Shown here: piece by piece, positions 33,426 to 43,676 of the stretch
How positions within the stretch are numbered: position 1 is the stretch's first letter
How the letters are laid out: each line of letters starts with the position of its first letter
NCBI GenBank assembly: GCA_025506515.1
Contig: CM046444.1
Coordinates: 76,131,533-76,195,532 of the forward strand
Length of the DNA: 64,000 nt
Source: Flaveria trinervia
Lineage: Eukaryota; Streptophyta; Magnoliopsida; Asterales; Asteraceae
Reading direction: 5' to 3'
The notes under the pieces: model-generated
Told to the model about the DNA's origin: nothing
Seen by the model: only the letters and a program-made list of their open reading frames with translations
Databases searched by the model: none
Made by a program: the position numbers and the translations under genes

Positions 33426-33441
33426 TTGTTTATTATTGCAG
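33418..33441 (+). promoter_or_regulatory. Acceptor-like signature at the T8 gag/pol border
   Basis: CTAAC (33418-33422, branch-site-like) is followed by a T-rich run and TTGCAG ending at 33441. The pol frame is +1 relative to gag here. T7 and T10 have equivalents (CTAAC ... ATGCAG and CTAAT ... TTGCAG). No splicing has been shown. Confidence 0.4.
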
Positions 33442-34509
33442 GGTTCTTCAACATGCCAAAATAGCATCTGGTATGTAGACAGTGGGGGATCTATGCACAT
33501 GACTGGGAACATCTCTCTTCTTCATGACTACTCTCAAGGAAAGAAGGGATTTGTCTCTTTTGGCAATGATGCTAGGGGTTACATCATCGGTAAGGGCTTT
33601 GTCTCCAATGGAGAAATCAAATTTGATGATGTTAATCATGTGGAAAATCTCAAGTACAACCTCTTGAGTGTCAGTCAAATGTGTGATAAAGGCCATGTTG
33701 CCCTTTTCACAAGTCAAAACTGTAGGATTCTGTCATCCAGAGTTTTGCCCTTGATTGACAAGGTGTTGGATGATCACACTCTCCTGAAAGCCAACAGGAC
33801 AGGAAGAGTGTATGCCTTAGATCTCTCTAAGAAGATAGATCTCAAAGGCAATCCTTGCCTATTTTCCAAAGCCTCTTTCCAAGAATCTAAACTATGGCAC
33901 AGGAGGCTTGGTCATGTTAATCTCAAAAACATGAATCAGCTTAGCCACAATAGTTTAGTCAGAGGCTTACCAATAAAGGAGTTCCACTGTGATGAAACAT
34001 GCACTGCTTGTTTAAAAGGAAAACAGCACAAGGTCTCATTTCCTCCTATTGAAGTGTCCAAGTCCACTGCCTGCTTGCAATTACTGCATATGGATCTATT
34101 TGGTCCTGTGAGAGTAATGAGCATGGCAAAGAAGAAATACTGTCTGGTAATTGTGGATGATTACTCCAGATTTGTATGGACTTTCTTTCTACATTCAAAG
34201 GATGAGGCTGCTCAGAAGATTATCCACTTTGTGCTGTACATTGAGAAGCAGTATTCCCTTCCAGTCAAGTGTATTAGGAGTGATAATGGAACTGAGTTCA
34301 GAAATCATACACTTGATGACTTCTATCTCTCAAAGGGAATCAAAAGGCAGTTCAGCATTCCAAGGACTCCGGAACAAAATGGAGTAGTGGAGAGAAAGAA
34401 CAGGACCCTCATTGAAGCTGCAAGGTCCATGCTGGCTGACTCAGGTTTGCCATTGACCTTTTGGCCGAAGCTGTCAACACAGCTTGTTATGTGCAAAATA
34501 GAGTTTTAG
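33426..34509 (+). pseudogene. T8: protease and integrase core, open for 360 codons
   Basis: The frame is open from 33340 through the border. The protease has IWYVDSGGSMHMTG near 33470 with catalytic DSG. The integrase zinc finger is complete: LWHRRLGHVN and CTACLKGKQHK. The catalytic triad is complete: Asp in LLHMDLFGP (near 34090), Asp in IRSDNGTEF (near 34280) and Glu in VVERKNRT (near 34390). The frame is lost after PLTFW by one missing base near 34464. This is the best preserved enzyme segment in the window. Confidence 0.95.
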
Positions 34510-35180
34510 TAAATCAGAGGTTGATGAAGACTCCATATGAAGTTCTCCATCATTTGGCTCCACTGATTTCATTTTTCAAAGCATTTGGGTGTCCCTGTTT
34601 TATTCTCAACACAAAGGATCAACTCCACAAATTTGATCCTAAGGTGGATGCAGGATACTTTGTTGGTTATTCATCTACTTGCAAGGCATACAGAGTCTTC
34701 AACTGCAGAACAAAGATGTTGAAGAAACTCTACATGTTAAGTTTAATGAATCTCCAAAGGACAAGATTCCACAAAGTCCTGTGGAGTTATTTGATTTGGA
34801 CATACTGCAATATGTTCCCTATCAAACTCCTGCTGTTGCTCCTGTCAACAGTTCACCACCTGGTGGTACTGCTGATGATGATGATGATTGCAGTACTCAC
34901 CTCTTCAGGTTTAGTGATCAGCTGCCTGATTCAACTAGACCTGATGTTCCTGTAGCGCCAGTAGCACCATCCACAACAAATGCTGATGAGATTTCTTCGA
35001 ATTCAACTTCCTTTGAATTACCATCCACTGATTGGTTTCAAGGAAATGATTCACCATCACCATCTGTTGCTGCTGAACCGGCTACAAACACTTGCACAGA
35101 TCTCATTGTGTATCAAGATCTGAAGAATCACCCCATGTCTCAAATCATTGGTGATATCACTGCTGGAGTATCAACAAGAA
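34461..35180 (+). pseudogene. T8: integrase C-terminal region and linker
   Basis: Frame 34461-34700 reads AEAVNTACYVQNRVL and FGCPCFILNTKD. After a shift near 34715 the next frame gives VEETLHVKFNESPKDK, an acidic/Ser/Pro linker and DLKNHPMSQIIGDI before the RT. The linker varies between copies, as is usual. Confidence 0.85.
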
Positions 35181-36180
35181 GTCAATTGTCAAATTTCTGC
35201 TTCTATGCTCTCTTCATCAGTCAGCAAGAGCCAAAGAATTATCACATTGCTTTAAAGGACAATGGATGGGTTGATGCCATGCAGCTTGAGCTTCTTCAGT
35301 TCAAGAAACAGCAAGTGTGGGAACTGGTTCCTCTACCTCCAGGTAAGTGTGCAATAGGCACTAAATGGGTGTTTAGGAACAAAACTGATGAAAATGGGCT
35401 TATTGTTAAGAACTTATTGTTAAGAACAAGGCCAGACTGGTTGTTCAGGGGTTTGCACAAGAAGAAGGTATTGATTATGATGAAACCTTTGCCCCTGTAG
35501 CCAGACTGGAAGCAATTCGATTGTTTTTAGCTTATGCTGCTTATCAAAAACTTAAAGTCTTTCAAATGGATGTCAAAAGTGCATTTTTGTATGGAAAAGT
35601 TAAAGAAGAGGTTTATGTATGTCAACCTCCAGGCTTTGAGGACAACAAACATCCTAATTGGGTGTATAAGCTTGATAAAGCTCTTTATGGGTTAAAACAA
35701 GCTCCCAGAGCCTGGTATGAGACATTATCAAACTTTCTTCTGAAAACAATTTCACTAGAGGCTCCATAGACAAGACTTTATTTATTAAGAAAGCTGGGCA
35801 GCATAATCTACTTGTTCAAATTTATGTAGATGATATCATTTTTGCATCCTCTGATCCAAAGTTGTGTGATGCCTTTACAAAGTTGATGCAACAGAAGTTT
35901 GAAATGAGTGCCATGGGAGAATTACAGTTCTTTCTGGGGTTGCAAATCAAACAAAAGGCTGATGGAATTTTTATTCATCAATCCAAATATACAAAAGATC
36001 TTTTGCAAAAGTTTGATTTACAAAACTGTAAGCCCTGTTCTACTCCCATGAGCAGCACCACACAACTGGACTCAGATCAGAAAGGTAAAGTGGTTGATGA
36101 AACACTTTACAGATGTATGATTGGGTCCTTGATGTATTTAACAGCTTCTAGACCAGATATTATGTTTGCTACATGTGTTT
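35181..36180 (+). pseudogene. T8: reverse transcriptase, few breaks
   Basis: The segments NGWVDAMQLELLQFKKQQVW, WVFRNKTDENG, MDVKSAFLYGKVKEEVYV, KLDKALYGLKQAPRAWYE and VYVDDIIFAS follow in order. The YVDD motif (about 35830) is intact. There is an insertion repeating GTTAAGAACTTATT-like sequence near 35405-35425, and frame breaks occur near 35500 and 35750. It copies element RNA into DNA inside the particle. Confidence 0.9.
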
Positions 36181-36765
36181 GTGCTAGATTTCAGGCTGCA
36201 CCTAAAGAGTCTCATCTGATTGCAGTCAAGAGGATCTTTAGATATCTGCAAGGCACTCCATCTCTAGGTTTATGGTATTCTACCAACATTCTGGTAAATT
36301 AGTTGCTTTTTCTCTGACAGACTATGCAGGGTGTAAGTTGACCAGGAAATCAACTTCTGGTGGATGTCAATTCCTAGGCAACTGCTTAATTTCTTGGCAG
36401 AGCAAGAAACAGACCTCAGTTGCTACATCCACTGCGGAAGCAGAGTACATTGCTGCTGCAAGCTGTACATCTCAGGTACTCTGGCTTCAAAACCAACTTT
36501 TGGATTATGGCATTACAGAGACTAAGACTCCATTGTTAATGGATAGTGCTTCAGCTCTTTGCATTGTCAAAAATCCAGTCCAGCACTCTAGGACCAAACA
36601 TATAGAGATCAGACATCATTTTATAAGAGATTGTTTTGAAAAAGGTCTGATTGATCCTAAGTTTGTGCCCAGTGCTGATGAGCTTGCAGACATTTTACTA
36701 AGCCTTTGGATAGTTCAACTTTCCAAAACCTGGTGTTAAGGCTTGGTATGCTGCAGCTAGAATAG
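36181..36765 (+). pseudogene. T8: RNase H, one frameshift
   Basis: The connection and RNase H run FRYLQGTPSLGLWYS, then after a shift near 36295 LVAFSLTDYAGCK, KSTSGGCQFLGNCLISWQ, TAEAEYIAAASC, SASALCIVKNPVQHSRTKHIEIRHHFI and FVPSADELAD. They end at TAG 36763-36765. SLTDYAG has Leu-Thr where other copies have SDSD, so one acidic residue may be altered. Confidence 0.9.
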
Positions 36766-37449
36766 GTGACAACTACTGATGATCTCAGTAATTCATATTG
36801 ATGATCATGAGTGCCTGTCACATATAAGTACTGATGAGCTCTTTTAACCTCAGTACTTTTATAACTACTGAAGGCTAAAAGTTCTCACAAGTACTGAAGT
36901 ACTTCATCTGTTCTAAACTACTGAAGTAGTTACAACTACTGATGCAGTCATAACTACTGAAATCAGTAAAAACAGATAAGTACTGATGTCCTATGAAACA
37001 ACTGAAATCAGCCATAAAGATGATGAATGTGTTGAGGACAGTTTGAAACAGCTGAAAAGCTAAGAATTGACGAAAACAGCTGAAGAGAACTTTCTCCTCA
37101 GTCGTTTGTACCACTGCTGTTTCATTTTAAACAACTGAAGCAAAACCACGTCTTCAGCAGTTTTATAACTACTGATGACCAATACCAAGTCTTCAGTTGT
37201 TTACAACAGCTGATGACAAAACCACTGTCTTCAGTAGTTTCATAACTACTGATGACAAACACCATGTCCTCAGTTGTTTCAATCACCTGAAGTCAAAACC
37301 ACGGTCTTCAGTAGTTTTCTAAACTACTGATGCCTAACACACGCGACTTCAGCTGTTTCAACGTCTGAAAGGATAATACCATGTCAACGGTCGTTTAAAA
37401 CTACTGATGACTAACACCACATCCTTCAGTCGTTTCCTCACCCGTACCC
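36766..37449 (+). promoter_or_regulatory. T8: non-coding region with fold-back array upstream of ORF3
   Basis: This is 0.7 kb with no coding. It is filled with CTACTGA/CAACTGA words and their inverted forms. From about 37130 to 37438 they form roughly seven tandem ~38-40 bp units. Each begins AACTACTGATGA (or variant) and ends TC(T/C)TCAGTNGTTT, so each can fold back on itself. The array stops 12 bp before the TATA-like box. Confidence 0.8.
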
Positions 37450-37457
37450 TATAAATA
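37450..37457 (+). promoter_or_regulatory. T8: TATA-like box before ORF3
   Basis: TATAAATA within CCCTATAAATACCC lies 65-72 bp before the ORF3 ATG, ordinary spacing for a plant core promoter with a ~35-40 nt leader. The box is conserved in T7 and T10. Confidence 0.7.
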
Positions 37458-37521
37458 CCCTTAACCTGAGCTCTCCATGCTTTATCTTCTTCAAACCTAA
37501 CGTTCCTCTCCACAAATTTCC

Positions 37522-40500
37522 ATGGCGCCTATGCAAATTAAACCGCGACACAACTGTGTTGCCTACCTCACAAAATCGCCGATCTGGACTAAGTTCGATA
37601 CTGCTATCGATCTTATGGTTCAGTCCCAATACAACAAGGCATTCCTTCTGAACCCCGTTTTACATGCCGAATCCTTGAACCAATTTTGGATGAACGTTAA
37701 TGTTACTACTGAGGAGAGCAACACACATCCCTCCGGTCGGTAGTCAACAACAAAGAAGTAGTGATTACTCCTGCAACAATCCGTAAAATTCTTCAACTGA
37801 GTGATGCTACCTCTCCTGCTGGATATCCGAAGGGCACCCTAGATCTATCATTTGCTCAGCATGGATATCAAGGTGATCTCAGTGCCACCACCATCATGAA
37901 GAAACATTTTAATGACGCTGAGCGCCTGATCTTTCACATGGTCAATGTATGTTTGGCCCCTAAGACATCGTCTTGGGATCAAATGTCCACCAAATGGCAG
38001 CAGGTATTGTATTCTATCCTTGAGCAACAACCACTGAACTTTTCAGAATTAATATTTTCAGAGCTCAAAGATATGGCTCAAAAACTAACTGCCAACCGTT
38101 GGATACTCTATCCACGGTTCATAATGGCCATTATAATAGACCAGCTTAATGCTGAGGGACTTGTTGGCTTGGGAGTCCCTGCTACGGCTGTTTTGCCAGA
38201 AGTATACTCCCGGCACAACTCCGACCGGACACTCAAACTGGCTGCCAAGCTGCGAAAACCCACGCAGCTGGAACCCACAGCCACCACCTCCAAATCCAAT
38301 GTCCCCACCAACCCACCAAAAAGAAACCCAAAATGGCTACTCAGGGACTTGAGTCCCCTGAGGATGCTCCTGCACACAAACGCAGGATATATCCACTAGT
38401 CCAAAACCTCTAGTGGATACCATGACTCCTCCAGCCACAGCCGCTCAGGCTTCCTCTCAACAGGAGCCTGCAGCAACCCAAGGGGCACCTACTTATCTGG
38501 GATCTTCCTCACTTGAGGCGATTGCCATTGAAGAGCACCATCCACCCCAGGTGCACACTGCTTCTACCCCCCTACCCCAAACAACCGCCCCTCACAGCCC
38601 AACTTTAATAGTTGCACAAGTGCTGACTCTATTGCACTCCTCACCCCCTCCCCAGAAACCACTTATTACTGGGAATACCTCTACAATTGAGGGGGAGGAA
38701 CACAGTGCACCTGAGAACCCACAGCACAGGGGTTTCCCAATTCTATCTCCTGGTGTAGAGAAGGAGCTTAGAATATCTAGTGAGGCTGCCACCTCCTCTG
38801 ACTCAGCACATGACCAGAGTGAGGCTGGTAACATTGCTAAGACCTCCCTAGAGGCAACAGCTGATGATGGACATTGTCCTGAGGCTGGAAGTCCCCAGTA
38901 CCAAGCACAAGGGGCACATGCACCAACTGGTCTACACCCAGTGCATGTAAATCCTGCTCTAAGCAGGAGGTCAGGTGATTCAGTATCAACTGATGATGAC
39001 CTGAGCTTCTTCTATGATGTAGTTGCTCAAAATACCATTCTAGAGGATGAGGTTAGCAGACTCAAAGAGCTGCTGGCCAAGATGTCTCAGGATGCAAGTC
39101 CATCTGCCACCATGATACACCCACAGATGGCACCTTCCCTTGAAGGTTTCCCAAACACTGAGCCACCCCAAAATCAACCACCGCCTCTGCTTCAGGCCCT
39201 ACTTCTCAGGAACAGAACCCTCCTGAGCAAATAGGTGCTATACTACAAAATTCCCTCCCTCTCATACCCCCATAATCACTGATATAGTGATCAAAGCCCT
39301 TGATGAGAGGCTTTCCTCAACATTACAGCCCCTGGTTGATGCTGCTGTCCACAAGACTCTTTCTGCGGTACCAACCCCTTCCTCCAATGCAACCAAAAAG
39401 GGGGAGAGTACTGCAGTGAAAGATAGAAAGAGGAAGAGATCTGAGGAAGAGGAGGAACAAGAAAAGCAACCTCTGCTCACGTACAAGCGAAAGAGAAGTG
39501 CTGATGATCATACTGCTGAAGAAAAATCCTTGGAGGAGCTGGTCAAAGAAGCTGACACCACACACAGCCGCTCCATGGATAAAATAATTGAACAACTATT
39601 CAGGCAGGGGTTTGACACAGCCACACTGGATAGTGAGATCAGAAGGTTAGAGGTACAAGAGATACAAACCCGATGGGCAGGGTACGATGCTCTTGAGAAA
39701 GAGAGGTTGGAAATAATGATCCGCTTTATTGCAAAATACTTGGGAAGATCATTTATGGAGATCCGCGCATGGTCCAGGGACAGCATTCTGGCTATAGCCA
39801 CCAGAATCTGTCTGTCTGAGCAATTCAACAAAGGGATCATTGTGGAAGCCCTTGATGAGGCTGGGGCTGGCAAAAGGTTAGAGATGGCTAAACTTACAAA
39901 AGCAAATTAACTACAAGGATGCTAGATCAACCTTCCCTTCCACCACTCAAACAGATCCTATCCCTCAAATCTCCCAACCAACCTCTAAGCCAAAATCCAA
40001 CATCCTCTCTCTTCAAAACCAATCCCTTCACCAACCCAACCATCATCCAGTGATGTACCCCGTAGGAGGAGAAGGTGCTGAGGATGGAAGAAGAAGCAGA
40101 AGAAGAGGATGAAGATGATAGTCTGCCACTCTCTGCTGTTCTGAAGCTACCAAACCCCAGAGTCAATCCATGATCACACCTGACTCTCAAAGGGAAATGG
40201 TCAGAGTCAAGATAGAAGAAGAAGAACAGCAGAAACAGCACGATGAGCAACTGTTGAAGATGGTTGACAAGGAATTTCCTCAGTCATCGTCTATTCAAGC
40301 CATGAAAGGGCATGCTCAAAGGCTGTACACTCTCAGACACACTTTCAGTATCAGAAGGAGAGAGTGAGAGTATGGCCAGACCCCAGGGTGAGTTCCAGAA
40401 TCCATAAAAGACTATCCCACACAGATACAACGGCCGAGTACGAAAAACAATAGAATCTACCATCATGTTGGCCGTTGTAGTCTCACCTTGGGAAATCATT

Positions 40501-40832
40501 GATGAATTCAAGAAAGCTCACCAAGCAAAGAAGACACCTCAAGCCTTACTAGAAAACAAGATGATTAAGAAGGGGTTGTTATACAAAAAGCTTGAAGACA
40601 TCCAAAAGAATGAGCTCCAGTTACTCCTTGAAGGCAACCATCCTGATGAATTTGTATACAGGGAGGTAACTACGGTGGAGCTGAAAAATGGCAGGACCAT
40701 GAAGTACTTATCAGAGTACTATGGTCCAGAGTTCTTCTTCGAAGGAGGAGCTGAAGAACTCTCTCAAGAGGAACAATTGTTCTCCTTGAGGCCTATGTTC
40801 GTGAGTCATACAGACTCATTATGGGGAAGTAA
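37522..40832 (+). pseudogene. T8: ORF3, unknown function, frameshifted
   Basis: ATG at 37522 starts MAPMQIKPRHNCVAYLTKS. The N-terminal domain (37522-38110) has LLNPVLHAESLNQFW, TPATIRKILQLSDATSPAGYPKGTLD and RLIFHMVNVCLAPKTSSWDQMS. The Pro/Gln/Thr/Ser-rich middle (38200-39230) includes SVSTDDDLSFFYDVVAQN and a short leucine-rich helix. A basic patch, KDRKRKRSEEEEEQEKQ, lies near 39425. A charged helical part at 39540-39900 includes YLGRSFMEIRAWSRDSILAI. The C-terminal domain (40465-40832) has EGNHPDEFVYREVTTVE and SEYYGPEFFFEGGAEE. It is about 1,100 codons if read through. I recognise no catalytic, signal or clear membrane segment, so an envelope role is not supported. Confidence 0.8.
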
Positions 40833-41034
40833 ATCTCATGAATGGGATAACAACTCTGTGTCCAGTTCCCCAAAACAGAGTTCCCATTCATACTCTGCCA
40901 AACAAATATTTGAGATTTCTTCCCAGGCCGGAGCGTACATGGGTCATCTTCTCTACTGATCAAGAAGGAAAAAGACCAACCTTTTGGCCATCAATAAGTG
41001 GGAGTATAAATAAGTTAGAGGTTTTGGCTGCATT
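40833..41034 (+). other. T8 3' untranslated stretch
   Basis: This is non-coding sequence between the ORF3 stop and the PPT. It includes CAGTTCCCCAAAACAGAGTT, conserved in T7, T10 and T11. Confidence 0.7.
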
Positions 41035-41049
41035 GGTTCAGGGGGAGTT
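41035..41049 (+). promoter_or_regulatory. T8 polypurine tract
   Basis: GGTTCAGGGGGAGTT directly abuts the 3' LTR. Confidence 0.95.
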
Positions 41050-41941
41050 TGTTGGACCAAAAGAACAATGAGCCAAGATCAGAAAACTCTAAGTCCCACA
41101 CGGTATCACAACAACTGCTGAAAGCCTCATCAGTAGTTTGACAAGTGCTGAAGACTACAACAGCTGAAGATCAAGTGCTGAAGACCTTAACAGCTGAAGA
41201 ATCAAAGTGCTGAAGTACAACAGCTGAAGAACACAAGTGCTGAAGCTGAAAGACCAAAGTACTGAAGTACAACAGCTGAAGAGTTCACAAGTGCTGAAGA
41301 TCAACAACTGATGTACAAAGTCTGAAGACAAAGACTGAAGACATCAGCTGATGATATCTACTGAAGTCATCAGCTGATGAAACACCTGAAGGTCAAAGTC
41401 TGAAGAACAAGTACTGAAGCCTCAGTAGTTTGTCACAACTGCTGAAGAGTACTTCTTCAGTAGTTGTGATATCAGTAGTTTTATTTTCTTTGTTCAGTAG
41501 TTTTGTAAAACGACTGAAGAGCTTGTTCTTCAGTCGTTGTAGCTTCAGTAGTTTTATATTTTGTACTTAACTTGCTGATATGTTCTCAGTAGTTGTGAAC
41601 ATTTCAGTAGTTTGTTAAGAATTAGTTATTTCTGTATTGGATCTGCCAGTTGTCACTTTCCGTGATAACAGCAGTGACTGTTGCACTCTATATAAGGAGT
41701 GACAACCTATTGTAATGACTGAATGAAATGAGGAATTGAATGGAATGAATGATTGATTCGATTAGAAATATTCTCATCTATAAACATTCCTAGAAATCAG
41801 AAATACATATTCTCTCCCTATAACTGTATGCGATCTTAATGCTCACATATATCGTTAGCTTGCTACAATTGGTCTAATTCGTGGTTGTATTCCGCTGCGT
41901 TATATTCTGATACATCAAACTTGTGATCACTGATCCTGTCA
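41050..41941 (+). repeat. T8: 3' LTR
   Basis: It is nearly identical to the 5' LTR. I counted about 15 differences, of which roughly 11 are single-base insertions or deletions, several in short homopolymers. The target duplication ATGAA follows at 41942-41946. Confidence 0.97.
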
Positions 41942-43445
41942 ATGAAGCATTTGAGCATGAACCATCAGTAGACCCAGGGCCATAAGAGCAAGATTCCAAA
42001 GGATTTTCACCACCATGTTGACCAACACCAGAAAACCTTGTTCAGAATAACCAGAAAGATCATCTGGTAAGCTACTTTAGTCAACGACTCCAGGTGTGAA
42101 AAAGCTTTGATGTCATTGAGATTGAGATTGTGATTTGATTGAGATGGTTGAGGCTCAGGTAAGGCATGTGTTGTTGAGTCAAGCTATTGGTACAGAACCT
42201 GATTGACATGAGGCATGTAAAAACAAGATAAGGATATGGCATTTGACCTTGAGGAACAAAATATGCAGGAGATGATTAAATTTGTGAATGATGACCCTGG
42301 TAGAATGTTGTCCTTTGTTTGTGAGCTATTGCATGGAAAGGTCACAAAGGTTTCAGAAGAGTTAGATCCAGATGATCTACACTCTCTTGCAAAATGTCCA
42401 AGTCTATGGACTTGTGATATCTCAACTTGCTCTTGTCAAACCAACTTTGGTTTTTCCAAAAAGACCAGGAAATTTTCTACCTGTCCTTTTTGTAAAATTT
42501 TTGAGATCTGATATTGACTAATGCCATTTGGCTCAAAATACCATCTCTTCCAAATCATCATGAGCAATTCCTTTCAATCATCACATCAAAAAGCACAAAT
42601 TATCACTACTACACCCCTGAATTACTATCAACACCAACAAAAAAGCAGGATCTCCACTGTTTGAAGAGAAATCTATATGCTCATCATAAGAACTTTCTCA
42701 TGCAGCATATTCTGACTCATGACCACCAAAGCAGTATTCCCTGGTACAAAATCATCAGTGAGCTTCCCAGATGAAGCTAGTTTCCTTTTCTGTCTCTCTA
42801 TCTCTCTTTTAAATGTTAACATTTTCCCATGAAGTTGGGTGAGAGATAGATTGTCCAGATTTGCACTGGAACGTCGGACAATAGTATATTGTCCCATCTC
42901 TCAGGCAGGATATGGAATCTGTTGTTCATCTGACTGTTTGTATATTCATGTTTAACCATTTTCCACTTAGATATCAAATAGGAAACCGCTCAAACTGTTG
43001 AGTGAGTGACTCACCCTTTCTATGAGAGAAGTCTTGTATTGCATGGAAGGATCTCTCTATTGTTTGCGAAGACTTCATCAGTTCCTCCAAATTGTTCTTT
43101 TAGAGCAACACAGAGGTCATGAGCAGTTTCGTGATGCATAAGTTCCAGAATAGATTTCATTTGGCAGTGGCATGGCCAAAATTCATGGGCTTTAGCATCA
43201 ATTGCAAACAGTTTCAGATCTTCATCTGAGTATTGCTCTTTCTTCTTCGGAACCATCTCATTGGTTTCCGGATTACTCACCATAGGCTTATATGGTCCAT
43301 GAACCATAGATTTCCAACAACCTGAACTGTTGACACACAGGTGATGGAGCATTCGGCGTTGCCATATGTTATACTCACTCGTAACAAGCATCGGAGGCTT
43401 TGTTGAGGAGCCAGTATTGTGAGGATCATTGATTGATGTAGCCAT
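41942..43445 (-). pseudogene. T7: gag, 5' half, broken
   Basis: The start codon is at 43443-43445 (MATSINDPHNTGSSTKPP). The core is open in 43454-43020 (NIWQRRMLHHLCVNSSG, MHHETAHDLCVALKEQFGG). Downstream pieces include the matrix-like part 42897-42673 and a zinc knuckle region near 42400-42440, now degenerate (CP.L on the minus strand). The left edge is the T8 insertion point. Confidence 0.85.
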
Positions 43446-43660
43446 TTTCACCAATTCAAATAGGTTAAATGAGATTTTAACAGATCAAGCTCAAAAACTC
43501 AACAACACAGTTTGAAACAAGACGAATCTCAAATTAATTCACCGGAAGCAATAGAAAATCAAACTCTATAACCAATTCTTGCAAATTTTCTAATTCGATC
43601 AAACTTAGATATCAAAAGAGCAGTTTTAATGATCAATTGTTAAATCGATCAATGATTAAC
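43446..43660 (-). other. T7 leader
   Basis: About 215 bp between the primer site and gag, with no coding. T10 and T11 have the same short leader. Confidence 0.75.
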
Positions 43661-43674
43661 CAACTCTGATACCA
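43661..43674 (-). promoter_or_regulatory. T7 primer-binding site
   Basis: On the minus strand this is TGGTATCAGAGTTG, of which the first 11 bases match the initiator tRNA-Met complement. It lies two bases from the right LTR. Confidence 0.9.
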
Positions 43675-43676
43675 TT

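Larger units (their letters stand above)
29458..41941 (+). mobile_element. T8: complete family-alpha copia retrotransposon, 12.5 kb
   Basis: This is the only element with both LTRs, primer site, PPT and perfect target duplication in the window. The order is gag, PR, IN, RT, RNase H, non-coding array, ORF3. The lineage is probably Sirevirus (SIRE/Maximus-like), judged from the large size, ORF after RNase H, PPT type and double zinc knuckle. It inserted into T7's gag and is the youngest insertion of the T3-T8 series. Its LTRs differ by roughly 15 small changes, mostly single-base indels. Confidence 0.97.

Noticed and set aside
33340..36765. Endogenous pararetrovirus or gypsy-type element
   Set aside because: The integrase lies upstream of RT, and the motifs (YVDDIIFAS, LHMDLFGP, KLDKALYGL) are Ty1/copia. 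There is no movement or coat protein.
36875..37114. Minus-strand open frame in the region before ORF3 of T8
   Set aside because: It lies in non-coding, word-repeat sequence, is opposite to the element's strand and is not conserved in T7 or T10.
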